Source: Collimonas sp. OK412
GTDB lineage: Bacteria > Pseudomonadota > Gammaproteobacteria > Burkholderiales > Burkholderiaceae_D
Assembly: GCF_900112135.1 (NCBI RefSeq)
Contig: NZ_FOLC01000009.1
Location: forward strand, 115,727-179,726
Length of the DNA stretch: 64,000 nucleotides
Direction: 5' to 3'
This document shows positions 37,697 through 46,151 of this stretch, piece after piece (positions within the stretch are counted from its first letter, which is position 1; the number at the start of each line of letters is the position of its first letter). Below the pieces are notes generated by a model that worked only from the letters and a program-made list of their open reading frames with translations, was not told where the DNA came from and made no database searches. The translations under genes were made by a program, and so were the position numbers.

Positions 37697-38509
37697 TCAG
37701 GCCGCCTGCGCGGCCGGATGGGCTTGTTTGCGATACAGAAATTCCAGCACCGAGGTACGGTACTCGGCATACAAAGGATCCTGCGCCAGCGCCACGCGTT
37801 CACGCGGCCGCGCCAGCCTCACCTGCACGCTATCGCCGATGGTGGCGGCCGGACCGTTGGTCATCATCACGATGCGGTCGGACAGCAGCACCGCCTCATC
37901 GACATCGTGGGTCACCATCACCACCGTCGATCCGGTCTTGGCGACGATCTTCAGCAGCTCGTCCTGCAAATGGGCGCGGGTCAAGGCGTCCAGCGCGCCG
38001 AACGGTTCGTCCATCAGCAGCACCTTGGGCTCCATCGCCAAAGCGCGGGCAATGCCGACCCGCTGTTTCATGCCGCCGGAAATTTCATGCGGGCGTTTTT
38101 GCCCGGCCGCCGTCAATCCCACCATCGCCAGCGCGGCCTTGGTGCGCTCCTTCAAGGCACTCTTGTTTTCGGTGGCGGCGAACACGCGCTCCACGCCGAG
38201 ATAGATATTTTCGTGGCAGGTAAGCCAGGGCAGCAGCGAATGGTTCTGGAACACCACCGCCCGTTCCGGCGACGGTCCGCCGATTTCACGGCCGGCGCAA
38301 ATCAGCACGCCGTCGCTCGGCAGCAGCAAACCGGCGATCAGGTTCAGCAGGGTCGACTTGCCGCAGCCGGAATGGCCGATCAAGGTCACGAACTCGCCCT
38401 TGCGCACCGTCAGGTTGATGTTGCGCAGTGCGTGGAACTGGCCTTTGCTGGTGCTGAACACCATTTCGGCCTGGTGGATATCGATGAATTTGGCGTCGCG
38501 CTGTTCCAT
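37697..38509 (-). CDS. nrtD: Nitrate ABC transporter, ATP-binding protein
   Basis: The 270-residue ATPase has Walker [17 protein letters not shown], the LSGGQ-type signature [15 protein letters not shown], Walker [13 protein letters not shown] and the switch histidine in [11 protein letters not shown]. The [21 protein letters not shown] stretch places it in the nitrate/sulfonate/taurine group. It follows nrtB and nrtA, which set the likely substrate as nitrate. Only a single ATPase is present, unlike the two-ATPase cyanobacterial system. Confidence 0.93.
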   Translation of the reverse strand: MEQRDAKFIDIHQAEMVFSTSKGQFHALRNINLTVRKGEFVTLIGHSGCGKSTLLNLIAGLLLPSDGVLICAGREIGGPSPERAVVFQNHSLLPWLTCHENIYLGVERVFAATENKSALKERTKAALAMVGLTAAGQKRPHEISGGMKQRVGIARALAMEPKVLLMDEPFGALDALTRAHLQDELLKIVAKTGSTVVMVTHDVDEAVLLSDRIVMMTNGPAATIGDSVQVRLARPRERVALAQDPLYAEYRTSVLEFLYRKQAHPAAQAA

Positions 38510-38526
38510 GTTTTCCCCGATGTCAG

Positions 38527-39438
38527 TTAGTTCGATACTTGCTCATAGGTAAACGCCTTGGCCAGAGCCACCAGCAATTGCTCCAGCAGCAGGCCGACCA
38601 CGCCGATCACTACTATCGCGATGATGATGTGCGGCACGTTGAGGTTGTTCCATTCATCCCAGACCCAGAAGCCGATGCCGACGCCGCCGGTCAGCATTTC
38701 GGCGGCGACGATCACCAGCCAGGCAGTGCCGATCGCCAGCCGCACGCCGGTCAACATGTACGGCAATACCGAAGGGAACAGGATCCTGGTGATGATTTTC
38801 CATTCCGACAGGTTCAGCACGCGCGCCACGTTCATGTAATCCTGCGGCACCCGCTGCACGCCGACCGCGGTGTTGATGATCATCGGCCAGATCGAGCAAA
38901 TGAAGATGGACCAGATCGCCGCCGGATTGGCCGACTTGAACACCAGCAGGCCGATCGGCAGCCAGGCCAGCGGCGATACCGGTTTCAGCAAGCTGATGAT
39001 GGGACCGAACATGCTGGAGAGGAATTTGAAGCGGCCGATCATGAAACCCAGGGGAATCCCCACCAGCGCCGCCAGGCCGAAGCCGACGCCGACCCGCTGC
39101 AGTGAAGCCAGGATATTCCAGCCTATGCCCTGGTCGTTAGGGCTGGTCCTGTAGAACGGATCGGCAAACAGCTTGAGCGCTTCCTGCAAGGTCAGCAGCG
39201 GCGTCGGAAACTGGCTGTTGCTCATCGCGATGATCTGCCACACCAGCACCAGGAACGCCAGCCCCAGCAACGGCGCAACGATGCTCATCAGCCAGGACGG
39301 CATGCTGCTGCGGCGGTTCATTTTCGGCGACGGGCGCGGGATGGCAACCACGACTTCAGCCACAACCTCGGTTGCCTTGCTATCCATTGCTGCCGCCTGG
39401 CGATTGGCATTTGCCGCCGTGTCCATGATTGCGCTCAT
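38527..39438 (-). CDS. nrtB: Nitrate ABC transporter, permease protein
   Basis: The 303-residue protein has a proline-rich cytoplasmic N-terminus, about six membrane helices, and the permease EAA-type loop ([40 protein letters not shown]). NrtB-like stretches include [25 protein letters not shown] and [16 protein letters not shown]. It lies between nrtA and nrtD and forms the inner-membrane channel for the periplasmic binding protein. Confidence 0.94.
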   Translation of the reverse strand: MSAIMDTAANANRQAAAMDSKATEVVAEVVVAIPRPSPKMNRRSSMPSWLMSIVAPLLGLAFLVLVWQIIAMSNSQFPTPLLTLQEALKLFADPFYRTSPNDQGIGWNILASLQRVGVGFGLAALVGIPLGFMIGRFKFLSSMFGPIISLLKPVSPLAWLPIGLLVFKSANPAAIWSIFICSIWPMIINTAVGVQRVPQDYMNVARVLNLSEWKIITRILFPSVLPYMLTGVRLAIGTAWLVIVAAEMLTGGVGIGFWVWDEWNNLNVPHIIIAIVVIGVVGLLLEQLLVALAKAFTYEQVSN

Positions 39439-39482
39439 AGTGACTCTCCAATAAATCGCGGTTCATAAACGTTTGGATTTAT

Positions 39483-40766
39483 TTATGCACGGATCTTGAA
39501 AGATGCGGCATAGGCTTGCGGATTCCTGCCGTCCCACACCGTGCCGTCCATCAGCTTCGAGCTCCGCAGCGGGTCTTTCGGCAGCGGCGTGCTTGTCATC
39601 GCCGCCGCATCCTTGTAGAGCGCGATCTGGCTGACCGACTTGGCCACCGCCAGGTAGTCCGGGTCGCTTTTCAGCAAACCCCAGCGCCGGTGCTGGGTCA
39701 TGAACCACATGCCATCCGACAGGTAGGGGAAATTGACCAGGCCGTCGTTGTAAAACTTCATGTAGTTCGGATCGTCCCAGGTCTTGCCCAGGCCGTTCTG
39801 GTAACGGCCCATGATGCGCTGGTCGATCACGTCCTTGCTGGTGTTGACATACGATTTGTCGGCGATCGCTTCGGCCATCTTGTTCTTGTTGGCGAGCGAA
39901 GCATCGATCCATTTCCCCGCTTCCAGCACGGCAGCGATCAAGGCGCGGCAGGTGTTCGGATTCTTGGCGGCAAACTCGGCGGTAGTGCCCAGCACTTTTT
40001 CCGGATGGTCTTTCCAGATTTCCTGGGTCGTGATGGCGGTAATGCCGATGCCATCGACGATCGCCCGGTGGCCCCAAGGCTCGCCGACGCAAAAGCCGTC
40101 CATGTTGCCGACCCGCATGTTGGCCACCATCTGCGGCGGCGGCACCGTAATCACCTTGGCGTCCTTGAGCGGATTGACGCCGTTGACGGCCAGCCAGTAG
40201 TACAGCCACATGGCGTGGGTGCCGGTCGGGAAGGTCTGGGCAAACGTATATTCGCGCTTGTCGCTGGCCATCAGCTTGGCTAGCGACGGCCCGTCCACAG
40301 CGCCTTTGTCGGCCAGCTTCTTGGACAGCGTGATGGCCTGGCCGTTATTGTTGAGCCCCATCAGGATCGCCATGTCTTTCTTCTGGCCGCCTATACCCAT
40401 CTGCACGCCGTAGATCAAGCCCGACAGCACATGCGCGGCGTCGAGTTCGCCGTTGGCCAGCTTGTCGCGCACGCCGGCCCATGAGGTTTCCTTGCTGAGG
40501 ATGATCTTGATGCCGTATTTTTTGTCAAAGCCGAGCAGCGACGCCATCACCACCGACGCGCAATCGGTCAGCGGGATGAAGCCTATCTTGACCTCGGTTT
40601 TTTCCGGCTTGTCCGAGCCTGCGGCCCAAACACCGGTGCTGGAAAGTCCTAACATGCTGGCTCCTGCCGCGAGAGTCGCGGTCTGTAATAGTTGACGGCG
40701 CTTGCCGTCGACAAGCGTGTTCGGCGTGTCCGGGGTGTTTAGCTGCAGTGCATTGCTTGCTTCCAT
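39483..40766 (-). CDS. nrtA: Nitrate-binding protein of an ABC transporter
   Basis: This is the substrate-binding protein of the NrtABD system. The mature part begins KTEVKIGFIPLTDCASVVMASLLGFDKKYGI, and continues with NGELDAAHVLSGLIYGVQMGIGG and VGNMDGFCVGEPWGHRAI, all NrtA hallmarks. The N-terminus holds a Tat-like signal (KRRQLLQTATLAAGASMLGL), so export may be in folded form. I choose ATG 40766 (427 residues) because upstream codons lie in the leader RNA. Control is by a sigma-54 promoter and ANTAR-type antitermination leader at 40795-40927. Confidence 0.94.
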   Translation of the reverse strand: MEASNALQLNTPDTPNTLVDGKRRQLLQTATLAAGASMLGLSSTGVWAAGSDKPEKTEVKIGFIPLTDCASVVMASLLGFDKKYGIKIILSKETSWAGVRDKLANGELDAAHVLSGLIYGVQMGIGGQKKDMAILMGLNNNGQAITLSKKLADKGAVDGPSLAKLMASDKREYTFAQTFPTGTHAMWLYYWLAVNGVNPLKDAKVITVPPPQMVANMRVGNMDGFCVGEPWGHRAIVDGIGITAITTQEIWKDHPEKVLGTTAEFAAKNPNTCRALIAAVLEAGKWIDASLANKNKMAEAIADKSYVNTSKDVIDQRIMGRYQNGLGKTWDDPNYMKFYNDGLVNFPYLSDGMWFMTQHRRWGLLKSDPDYLAVAKSVSQIALYKDAAAMTSTPLPKDPLRSSKLMDGTVWDGRNPQAYAASFKIRA

Positions 40767-40794
40767 CGCATGGCTCCAGATTGTTTCCGGCAAC

Positions 40795-40843
40795 AAAAAA
40801 GGCGTCATCCCGCGCTGGACAAGCCATGCGGAAAGACACCTTT
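40795..40843 (-). terminator. Leader terminator upstream of nrtA
   Basis: On the minus strand AAAGGTGTC (40835-40843) pairs with the GACGCCTTT segment starting at 40806, with inner pairing CCGC/GCGG and TGG/CCA, followed by TTTTTT at 40795-40800. It precedes the nrtA ATG by about 30 bases. A rival hairpin AAGAC/GTCTT uses part of its 5' arm, a natural way to switch between forms. Confidence 0.8.
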
Positions 40844-40852
40844 GTCTTATGC

Positions 40853-40899
40853 GGAAACGGCCGCCGTTAGCCGATTCCAGCAGCGCCAGCGTTGGCGCC
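40853..40899 (-). promoter_or_regulatory. Dual-hexaloop ANTAR antiterminator RNA in the nrtA leader
   Basis: Starting just after the predicted transcription start, two hairpins lie three bases apart on the minus strand. The first (40882-40899) has a six-base stem GGCGCC/GGCGCT and loop AACGCT; the second (40853-40878) has stem GGAATCGGCT/GGCCGTTTCC with one U-U mismatch and loop AACGGC. Both are hexaloops with A in position 1 and G in position 4, the defining pattern of RNAs bound by ANTAR proteins. The ANTAR protein NasT is encoded 145 bp upstream. Confidence 0.82.
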
Positions 40900-40911
40900 T
40901 GAAATGGACTA

Positions 40912-40927
40912 TGCAAACCACGTGCCA
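40912..40927 (-). promoter_or_regulatory. Sigma-54 promoter of nrtA
   Basis: The minus strand reads TGGCACG, four bases, TTGCA, a full match to the -24/-12 consensus. The predicted start is near 40901, right before the first ANTAR hairpin. Confidence 0.88.
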
Positions 40928-40979
40928 GGGATTTTTACCGGGGGAAATGCAGGACCGTGCCGGTTTTCCGCTCAAAAAG

Positions 40980-40996
40980 CGCACCGGCCTTGTGCA
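40980..40996 (-). promoter_or_regulatory. Candidate NtrC binding site upstream of nrtA
   Basis: The minus strand reads TGCACA-AGGCC-GGTGCG, close to the NtrC consensus TGCACC-N5-GGTGCA. Its centre is about 87 bases upstream of the predicted sigma-54 start, a usual enhancer distance. Confidence 0.6.
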
Positions 40997-41044
40997 ATGC
41001 ACCAAACCAGCTCGCGGCAACCGCGCGTCCAGTTCACGGCCTGG

Positions 41045-41665
41045 TCAGCCCAGCAGGTCGGCAGCGTCGATAATGCGTTGCGCCACTTCGGACAGCTTGA
41101 GGTTCTTGTCCATCGCCAGCCGCCGCAGCTTTTGATATGCCTCCTGCTCCGTCAGCTTATGGTGATCCATCAGCAAACCCTTGGCCCGGTCCAGCAACTT
41201 GCGTTCGGCCAGCTTCAGCTTGGTGTCGGACAGCTCCGCCAGCAGCTTCTGCTCTTGCCGGAAGCGCGCCAGCGCGACCTCCAGCACCGGCTTGATGCGC
41301 GCCGTCTGCAGGCCGGCCACGATATAAGCGGAGACGCCGGCCGCCATCGCCGCATCCATGCTGGAAGTTTTTGCATCCTCGGTAAACAGGACGATCGGGC
41401 GGCGCGCATCGCGTGTGGCGATCACCACGTGCTCAAGCACGTCGCGCGCATCGGATTCAGCATCGATGATGACCATGTCTGGTTGCAACTGGGCAATTCT
41501 CTCTGGCAGGTACAGGTCGGCTGGAAGTGAAGCGACTATGTTGTAGCCGGCCTCCAGCAAGCCGATGCGCAAAGCCTTGCCGCGCGCGGCTTGCGCCTCG
41601 AACGCGGGATCATCGTCACCCTCGATGGCGACCGGATTGACAACAACGATACGTAGACTTTGCAT
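41045..41665 (-). CDS. nasT: Nitrate-responsive antiterminator NasT (ANTAR domain)
   Basis: The 206-residue protein has an N-terminal receiver-like domain (residues 4-125, LRIVVVNPV, DMVIIDAESDARDVLEH, RPIVLFTEDA) and a C-terminal ANTAR domain (about 140-204: LAERKLLDRAKGLLMDHHKLTEQEAYQKLRRLAMDKNLKLSEVAQRIIDA). ANTAR proteins bind dual-hexaloop RNA and prevent termination. The predicted target lies in the nrtA leader directly downstream on the same strand. In studied systems NasT is held back by the nitrate sensor NasS; no nasS gene lies in this window. The gene is transcribed toward nrtA. Confidence 0.93.
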   Translation of the reverse strand: MQSLRIVVVNPVAIEGDDDPAFEAQAARGKALRIGLLEAGYNIVASLPADLYLPERIAQLQPDMVIIDAESDARDVLEHVVIATRDARRPIVLFTEDAKTSSMDAAMAAGVSAYIVAGLQTARIKPVLEVALARFRQEQKLLAELSDTKLKLAERKLLDRAKGLLMDHHKLTEQEAYQKLRRLAMDKNLKLSEVAQRIIDAADLLG

Positions 41666-41807
41666 GCTTGAACCTGGATCCGAAGGCGAATCGGTGAGCT
41701 ACGGTTAGACAGGATGGAAGGCCGGTTTTATCCGTTCCTGCCATTCAGGCAAGCAAAAATCGCACCATGTCGATGCAAAAGGTAAAAAGCGGAGGTGTTA
41801 AATGACC

Positions 41808-42860
41808 CTACGCCAGTTGCCAATCTATCGTCTCGCCGCCGTTCAGCGGCACCAGGGTAGTCTCGCCCAGCGGCAATTCCGCCGGCAAGGTCCACGACTG
41901 GCGCTTCAGCGTGACCGTGCCCTGGTTGCGCGGCAGATTGTAGAAATCGGGGCCGTTGAAGCTGGCGAACGCCTCCAGCTTGTCCAGCGCGCCGGCCTGG
42001 TCGAATGCCTGCGCATACAGCTCCATCGCATGCAGCGCGGTATAACAGCCGGCACAGCCGCAGGCGTGCTCTTTCAAACCCTTCGGATGCGGGGCTGAAT
42101 CGGTGCCGAGGAAGAACCGCGTGCTGCCCGACGCCACTGCCTGCACCAATGCTTGCCGGTGCTCTTCTCGCTTCAGTACCGGCAGGCAATAATAATGCGG
42201 CCGGATGCCGCCCTTGAAGATTTCGTTGCGGTTATACAGCAGGTGATGCGCCGTGACGGTGGCCGCCACCGGCCCGCTTGCGCTCTCGACGTATTGGGCG
42301 GCGTCCTTGGTGGTGATGTGCTCGAACACCACTTTCAGTTCCGGCATGTCGCCCCGCAACGGCTGCATCACACGGTCGATGAAAACCGCTTCGCGGTCGA
42401 AGATATCGATTGCCGGATCGGTCACTTCGCCATGCACCAGGAACGGCATGCCGAGCTCCTGCATGACTTCCAGTGTCTTGTAGCACTTGCCCAGGTCCGT
42501 TACGCCGGCATCGGAATTGGTGGTGGCGCCGGCCGGATACAGCTTGACCGCGTGCACGAAGCCGCTGTCCTTGGCGCGCCGGATCTCGTCAGGCGGCGTA
42601 TTGTTGGTCAGGTACAGGGTCATCAGCGGCTCGAACGCCAGCTCCTGCGGCAAGGCTGCCAGGATGCGCTCGCGGTAGGCTGCCGCCTGCGCAGTGGTGG
42701 TCACCGGCGGCTTCAGGTTAGGCATCACGATGGCGCGGGCGAACTGGCGCGCGCTATGCGGCAAGACGGCGGCCAGCGCCACGCCGTCGCGCAGGTGCAA
42801 ATGCCAGTCGTCGGGACGGGTGATGGTCAGTGTGTCGGTCAAGGCATCAGTCATGTTCAT
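41808..42860 (-). CDS. pyrC: Dihydroorotase PyrC
   Basis: PyrC closes carbamoyl-aspartate to dihydroorotate in pyrimidine synthesis. It has the zinc ligands in [12 protein letters not shown], the carboxylated-lysine region [35 protein letters not shown], and [15 protein letters not shown], matching the type II (E. coli-like) enzyme in length. I choose ATG 42860 (350 residues), preceded by AGAAGAGA; a second ATG follows at 42854. The start overlaps the end of the ATPase gene, so coupling is likely. Confidence 0.97.
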   Translation of the reverse strand: MNMTDALTDTLTITRPDDWHLHLRDGVALAAVLPHSARQFARAIVMPNLKPPVTTTAQAAAYRERILAALPQELAFEPLMTLYLTNNTPPDEIRRAKDSGFVHAVKLYPAGATTNSDAGVTDLGKCYKTLEVMQELGMPFLVHGEVTDPAIDIFDREAVFIDRVMQPLRGDMPELKVVFEHITTKDAAQYVESASGPVAATVTAHHLLYNRNEIFKGGIRPHYYCLPVLKREEHRQALVQAVASGSTRFFLGTDSAPHPKGLKEHACGCAGCYTALHAMELYAQAFDQAGALDKLEAFASFNGPDFYNLPRNQGTVTLKRQSWTLPAELPLGETTLVPLNGGETIDWQLA

Positions 42861-43596
42861 TCTCTTCTGCAAAAAGTCGCTCCAGCATGGCTGCCGGATT
42901 GTTCAGGAAATGGCGCGTGGTCGTATAGTGTTCGGTGTCTTCGTAGCGGGTCTCGGCAAGGCCGCTCTGGTCCAGCAGGTAAATCCTGGCGTGGGGATAA
43001 GCCAGCAAGATAGGCGAATGGGTGGCGATGATGAACTGGCTGCGATTTTGCGCCAGCTTGTGGATAATCGCCAGCGCCGCCAGCTGGCGGTTGGGCGATA
43101 ACGCTGCTTCCGGTTCATCCAGCATGTAAAAACCGTCAGGCTGGAACTTGTTTTGCAGCAGCGCCAGGAAAGACTCCCCATGCGATTGCCGGTGCAGCCC
43201 CTTGTCGCCATAGGATGGATGCTGTCCGTCATCCATGTTTTCCTCGTAGGTGGCGAGGTTGAAGAAACTTTCGGCGCGCAGGAAATAGCCGGCCCGGGGC
43301 CGCTTGAAGCTCTTCACCGTCCGTATGTAGCGATGCAGGTCGGAATGCGCTTCGGCGCTAGAGAAATTCGCGTTCCTGGTGCCGCCTTCCGCATTAAACC
43401 CCCAGGCAACCGCAATCGCTTCCAGCAAGGTCGATTTGCCTGCGCCGTTTTCGCCGACCAGGAACGTGACGTCAGGATGAAAATCGATCTGCTCCAGTTC
43501 GCGCACGGCCGGGATGCTGAAGGGATACACATCATAATCGACCGCCAGCTCGGGATTGAGTTTCAGGCTGCGCAGGTAAGGTTTGGTGGCTAGCAT
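42847..43596 (-). CDS. AAA family ATPase (SMC/RecF-like small ATPase)
   Basis: The 249-residue protein has Walker [22 protein letters not shown] near residue 47, a signature-like stretch [12 protein letters not shown], Walker [15 protein letters not shown] and the histidine switch [13 protein letters not shown]. This is the compact ABC-class ATPase fold without a long coiled coil, resembling stand-alone YhaN/YbjD-like predicted ATPases. It has no transport partner. Its role is unknown; it overlaps pyrC by a few bases, which suggests shared transcription only. Confidence 0.88.
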   Translation of the reverse strand: MLATKPYLRSLKLNPELAVDYDVYPFSIPAVRELEQIDFHPDVTFLVGENGAGKSTLLEAIAVAWGFNAEGGTRNANFSSAEAHSDLHRYIRTVKSFKRPRAGYFLRAESFFNLATYEENMDDGQHPSYGDKGLHRQSHGESFLALLQNKFQPDGFYMLDEPEAALSPNRQLAALAIIHKLAQNRSQFIIATHSPILLAYPHARIYLLDQSGLAETRYEDTEHYTTTRHFLNNPAAMLERLFAEENEHD

Positions 43597-43696
43597 GGTG
43601 CGGCGGGGGTTCGGATGAGCGTCATTTTACCGCAGGCCGGGGGGCGGCGCCTCGCCGGATGCTCCCCGCCTGCCCTTCCGCGCCAGGCAACCAGGC

Positions 43697-43735
43697 AACA
43701 AAAAAGCCGCCCGGATATGCTCCGGAGCGGCTTCT
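43697..43735 (-). terminator. Terminator after gltL
   Basis: On the minus strand AAGCCGCTCCGGA pairs with TCCGGGCGGCTT (one bulge), followed by TTTTTTGTTG. It lies about 25 bp past the gltL stop and ends the glutamate transporter transcript. Confidence 0.88.
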
Positions 43736-43757
43736 TGCCTCGCGCAAAACGCAGCGG

Positions 43758-44483
43758 TCAGTGAATGATCTTGGCCAGGAAATCGCGGGCGCGGTCGGAA
43801 CGCGGCGCGCCAAAGAACTCGTCCTTGGTGCAGTCTTCCACCACCAGGCCCTTGTCCATGAACACCACGCGGTTGGCGACCTTCTTGGCGAAGCCCATTT
43901 CATGCGTCACCACCATCATGGTCATGCCTTCTTGCGCCAGGCCGACCATCACGTCCAGCACTTCATTGATCATTTCCGGATCGAGCGCTGAAGTCGGTTC
44001 GTCGAACAGCATCGCAATCGGATCCATCGACAACGCACGGGCAATCGCCACGCGCTGCTGCTGGCCGCCGGACAGCTGGCCAGGGAACTTGTCTTTCTGT
44101 GCAATCAGGCCGACGCGGTCGAGGTACTTCAAGCCTTTTTCATTGGCTTCGTCCTGGCTGCGGCCCAGCACCTTGACCTGGCCGATGGTCAGGTTCTCGC
44201 GGATCGACATGTGCGGAAACAGTTCGAAGTTCTGGAACACCATGCCGATGCGCGCGCGCAGTTTCGACAGGTTGGTCTTGGGGTCGCCGACCGAAACGCC
44301 GTCGACCGTGATCTCGCCCTTCTGGAACGGCTCCAGGCCGTTGACGGTCTTGATCAGCGTCGATTTACCGGAACCCGACGGTCCGCACACCACCACCACG
44401 TCGCCCTTGGCCACTTGCGTGGTGCAATCGGTCAGGACTTGAAATTGGCCGTACCATTTGCTGACGTTGTTAAGCTTAATCAT
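43758..44483 (-). CDS. gltL: Glutamate/aspartate ABC transporter, ATP-binding protein
   Basis: The 241-residue ATPase starts MIKLNNVSKWYGQFQVLTDCT and shows Walker A VCGPSGSGKSTLIKTVNGLE, the signature LSGGQQQRVAIARAL, Walker B AMLFDEPTSALDPEM and the switch MVVTHEMGFAKKVA. These match the polar amino acid uptake ATPases GltL/GlnQ. A longer open frame upstream runs antisense-like over the permease gene and is not coding. It is the last gene of gltI-J-K-L. Confidence 0.96.
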   Translation of the reverse strand: MIKLNNVSKWYGQFQVLTDCTTQVAKGDVVVVCGPSGSGKSTLIKTVNGLEPFQKGEITVDGVSVGDPKTNLSKLRARIGMVFQNFELFPHMSIRENLTIGQVKVLGRSQDEANEKGLKYLDRVGLIAQKDKFPGQLSGGQQQRVAIARALSMDPIAMLFDEPTSALDPEMINEVLDVMVGLAQEGMTMMVVTHEMGFAKKVANRVVFMDKGLVVEDCTKDEFFGAPRSDRARDFLAKIIH

Positions 44484-44566
44484 GAGTATTTCTCCTAATT
44501 CCTGAATTCTGTTTTGCAGTCCAGGCCCGCCCCTTCCTTGGGCCGGGCCTGGATCTTGTCGAACAA

Positions 44567-45262
44567 TTATCGAATAATCGCAACCCTTTGCTGCAGCTTC
44601 TTGACCAGCGACGACAAGCCGAAGCTCATCACGAAGTACACCACGGCGACAAACATGTACATCTCCACCAGGCGGCCGTCGCGCTGCGCGATCTTGGATG
44701 CGACAGTAACGAAGTCCGGCACCGAGCCCAGCACATAGACCAGCGAAACGTCTTGGAACAAGACGATGGTCTGGGTCAGCAGGATCGGGATCATGTTGCG
44801 GAACGCTTGCGGCAGCACCACATTGCCCATCATTTGCCAGTAATTCATGCCCAGCGCATAGCCGGCAGAAACCTGGCCGCGCGGGATCGACTGGATCCCG
44901 GAACGCATGATTTCGCAATAATAAGCTGCTTCAAACAAGATGAACGTGATCAATGCCGACGAGAATGCGCCGACCTGCACCGGCTGCGATGCGCCGATAA
45001 TCCAGGCGCCGATGTACGGCACCAGGAAGTAGAACCAGAAAATCACCAGCACCAGGGGCACCGAGCGGATCAGGTTGACGTAGCTGGTGGCGATCAGTGA
45101 AATCGTCTTGTTGTGCGACAAGCGCATCATCGCCAGCACGGTGCCGAACAGGATGCCGCCTATCATCGCCACCAAGGTCAGCGTCAGCGTGAACTTCATG
45201 CCGGTGGTGAACAGGTAGAGCCAGGAGCGCTGGATGACGTCAAAATCGAAATTCGAAAACAT
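44567..45262 (-). CDS. gltK: Glutamate/aspartate ABC transporter, permease GltK
   Basis: The 231-residue protein has about five membrane helices and the amino acid permease motif EAAYYCEIMRSGIQSIPRGQVSAGYALGMNYWQMM, the cytoplasmic loop that docks to GltL. VNLIRSVPLVLVIFWFYFLVP is typical of the HisMQ-type family. It is two bases downstream of gltJ, indicating coupling. Confidence 0.95.
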   Translation of the reverse strand: MFSNFDFDVIQRSWLYLFTTGMKFTLTLTLVAMIGGILFGTVLAMMRLSHNKTISLIATSYVNLIRSVPLVLVIFWFYFLVPYIGAWIIGASQPVQVGAFSSALITFILFEAAYYCEIMRSGIQSIPRGQVSAGYALGMNYWQMMGNVVLPQAFRNMIPILLTQTIVLFQDVSLVYVLGSVPDFVTVASKIAQRDGRLVEMYMFVAVVYFVMSFGLSSLVKKLQQRVAIIR

Positions 45263-45264
45263 GA

Positions 45265-46017
45265 TTAATGACCTCCCGTGTTAGCGCTGCCGGCAGCAAT
45301 GAAACCTGGAATCGCGATCGCTTTTTCAAGCCAGCGCGCCAGCAGCAAGGCAATCGCCGAGATGATCACGTAGATCACGGTGGCGCCGGTGAGGGCTTCG
45401 AAAGTCTGGAAGGTAAATTCACGCATCGAGTAGGTGGCGGCGGTCAGTTCCACCAGGCCGATCGTCAGTGCGACCGAGCTGTTTTTGATGATTGCTGCAA
45501 ATTCGTTGGTCAGCGACGGGATGATGATCCGGAACGACATCGGCAGCAAAACGTAGCGATATGTTTGTGGCAACGTCAGACCAAGTGCAGTACCCGCCAG
45601 CTTTTGGCCACGGGGCAGCGCATTGATGCCAGCGGAGACTTGTACGGCAATCCGCGACGACGTAAAAAAACCCAGCGCCAGGAAGGCGGTGATGAATGAT
45701 GCATTTGGCAGGCTCTTGAGCCAGTTGCCGACGCCCGCAGGGACGATTTCCGGCATCACGAAATACCAGAGAAACATCTGCACGATCAGCGGGATGTTGC
45801 GGAATAATTCAACGTAGCCGTTGGCCACGCGTACTGCCCACTTGTTCGGCATGGTACGGATCGTACCGATCACCGTACCGATGATCAGCGCCATGATCCA
45901 GGCCGATGCGGACAGCGCAAGCGTCCACTTCAGGCCGGCCAGCAAGGTGTCCATGTAAGTGCTGACACCGTCGGGAGACTCTTGCCAGAAGATGCCCCAG
46001 TTCCAGTTGTAATGCAT
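45265..46017 (-). CDS. gltJ: Glutamate/aspartate ABC transporter, permease GltJ
   Basis: The 250-residue protein starts MHYNWNWGIFWQESPDG, has about five helices, the GYVELFRNIPLIVQMFLWYFV segment and the loop SRIAVQVSAGINALPRGQKLAGTALGLT. It pairs with GltK as the heterodimeric channel. It lies after a strong hairpin in the gltI-gltJ gap that may lower its expression relative to the binding protein. Confidence 0.95.
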   Translation of the reverse strand: MHYNWNWGIFWQESPDGVSTYMDTLLAGLKWTLALSASAWIMALIIGTVIGTIRTMPNKWAVRVANGYVELFRNIPLIVQMFLWYFVMPEIVPAGVGNWLKSLPNASFITAFLALGFFTSSRIAVQVSAGINALPRGQKLAGTALGLTLPQTYRYVLLPMSFRIIIPSLTNEFAAIIKNSSVALTIGLVELTAATYSMREFTFQTFEALTGATVIYVIISAIALLLARWLEKAIAIPGFIAAGSANTGGH

Positions 46018-46102
46018 ATTAAGTCCCCTCTATTACTCAAATCTCCATTGCTGCGCCAGCAATCGGCAAGCGCCTATTGTGCGGCGCAGCAATTCAATTT
46101 CA

Positions 46103-46133
46103 GAAACAAAACGGGAGGCTTGCGCCTCCCGTT
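46103..46133 (-). terminator. Hairpin between gltI and gltJ (partial terminator)
   Basis: AACGGGAGGC and GCCTCCCGTT form a perfect 10-bp stem around a four-base loop (46110-46133); on the minus strand it is followed by TTGTTTC. It can lower read-through from gltI into gltJKL or protect the gltI message 3' end. Confidence 0.75.
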
Positions 46134-46151
46134 CCGTTCTTATCGCCTATC

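Noticed and set aside
43758-44918. Extended 386-codon form of gltL
   Set aside because: The first 145 codons overlap the gltK coding region in another frame, and the family start MIKLNNVSKWYG is at 44483.
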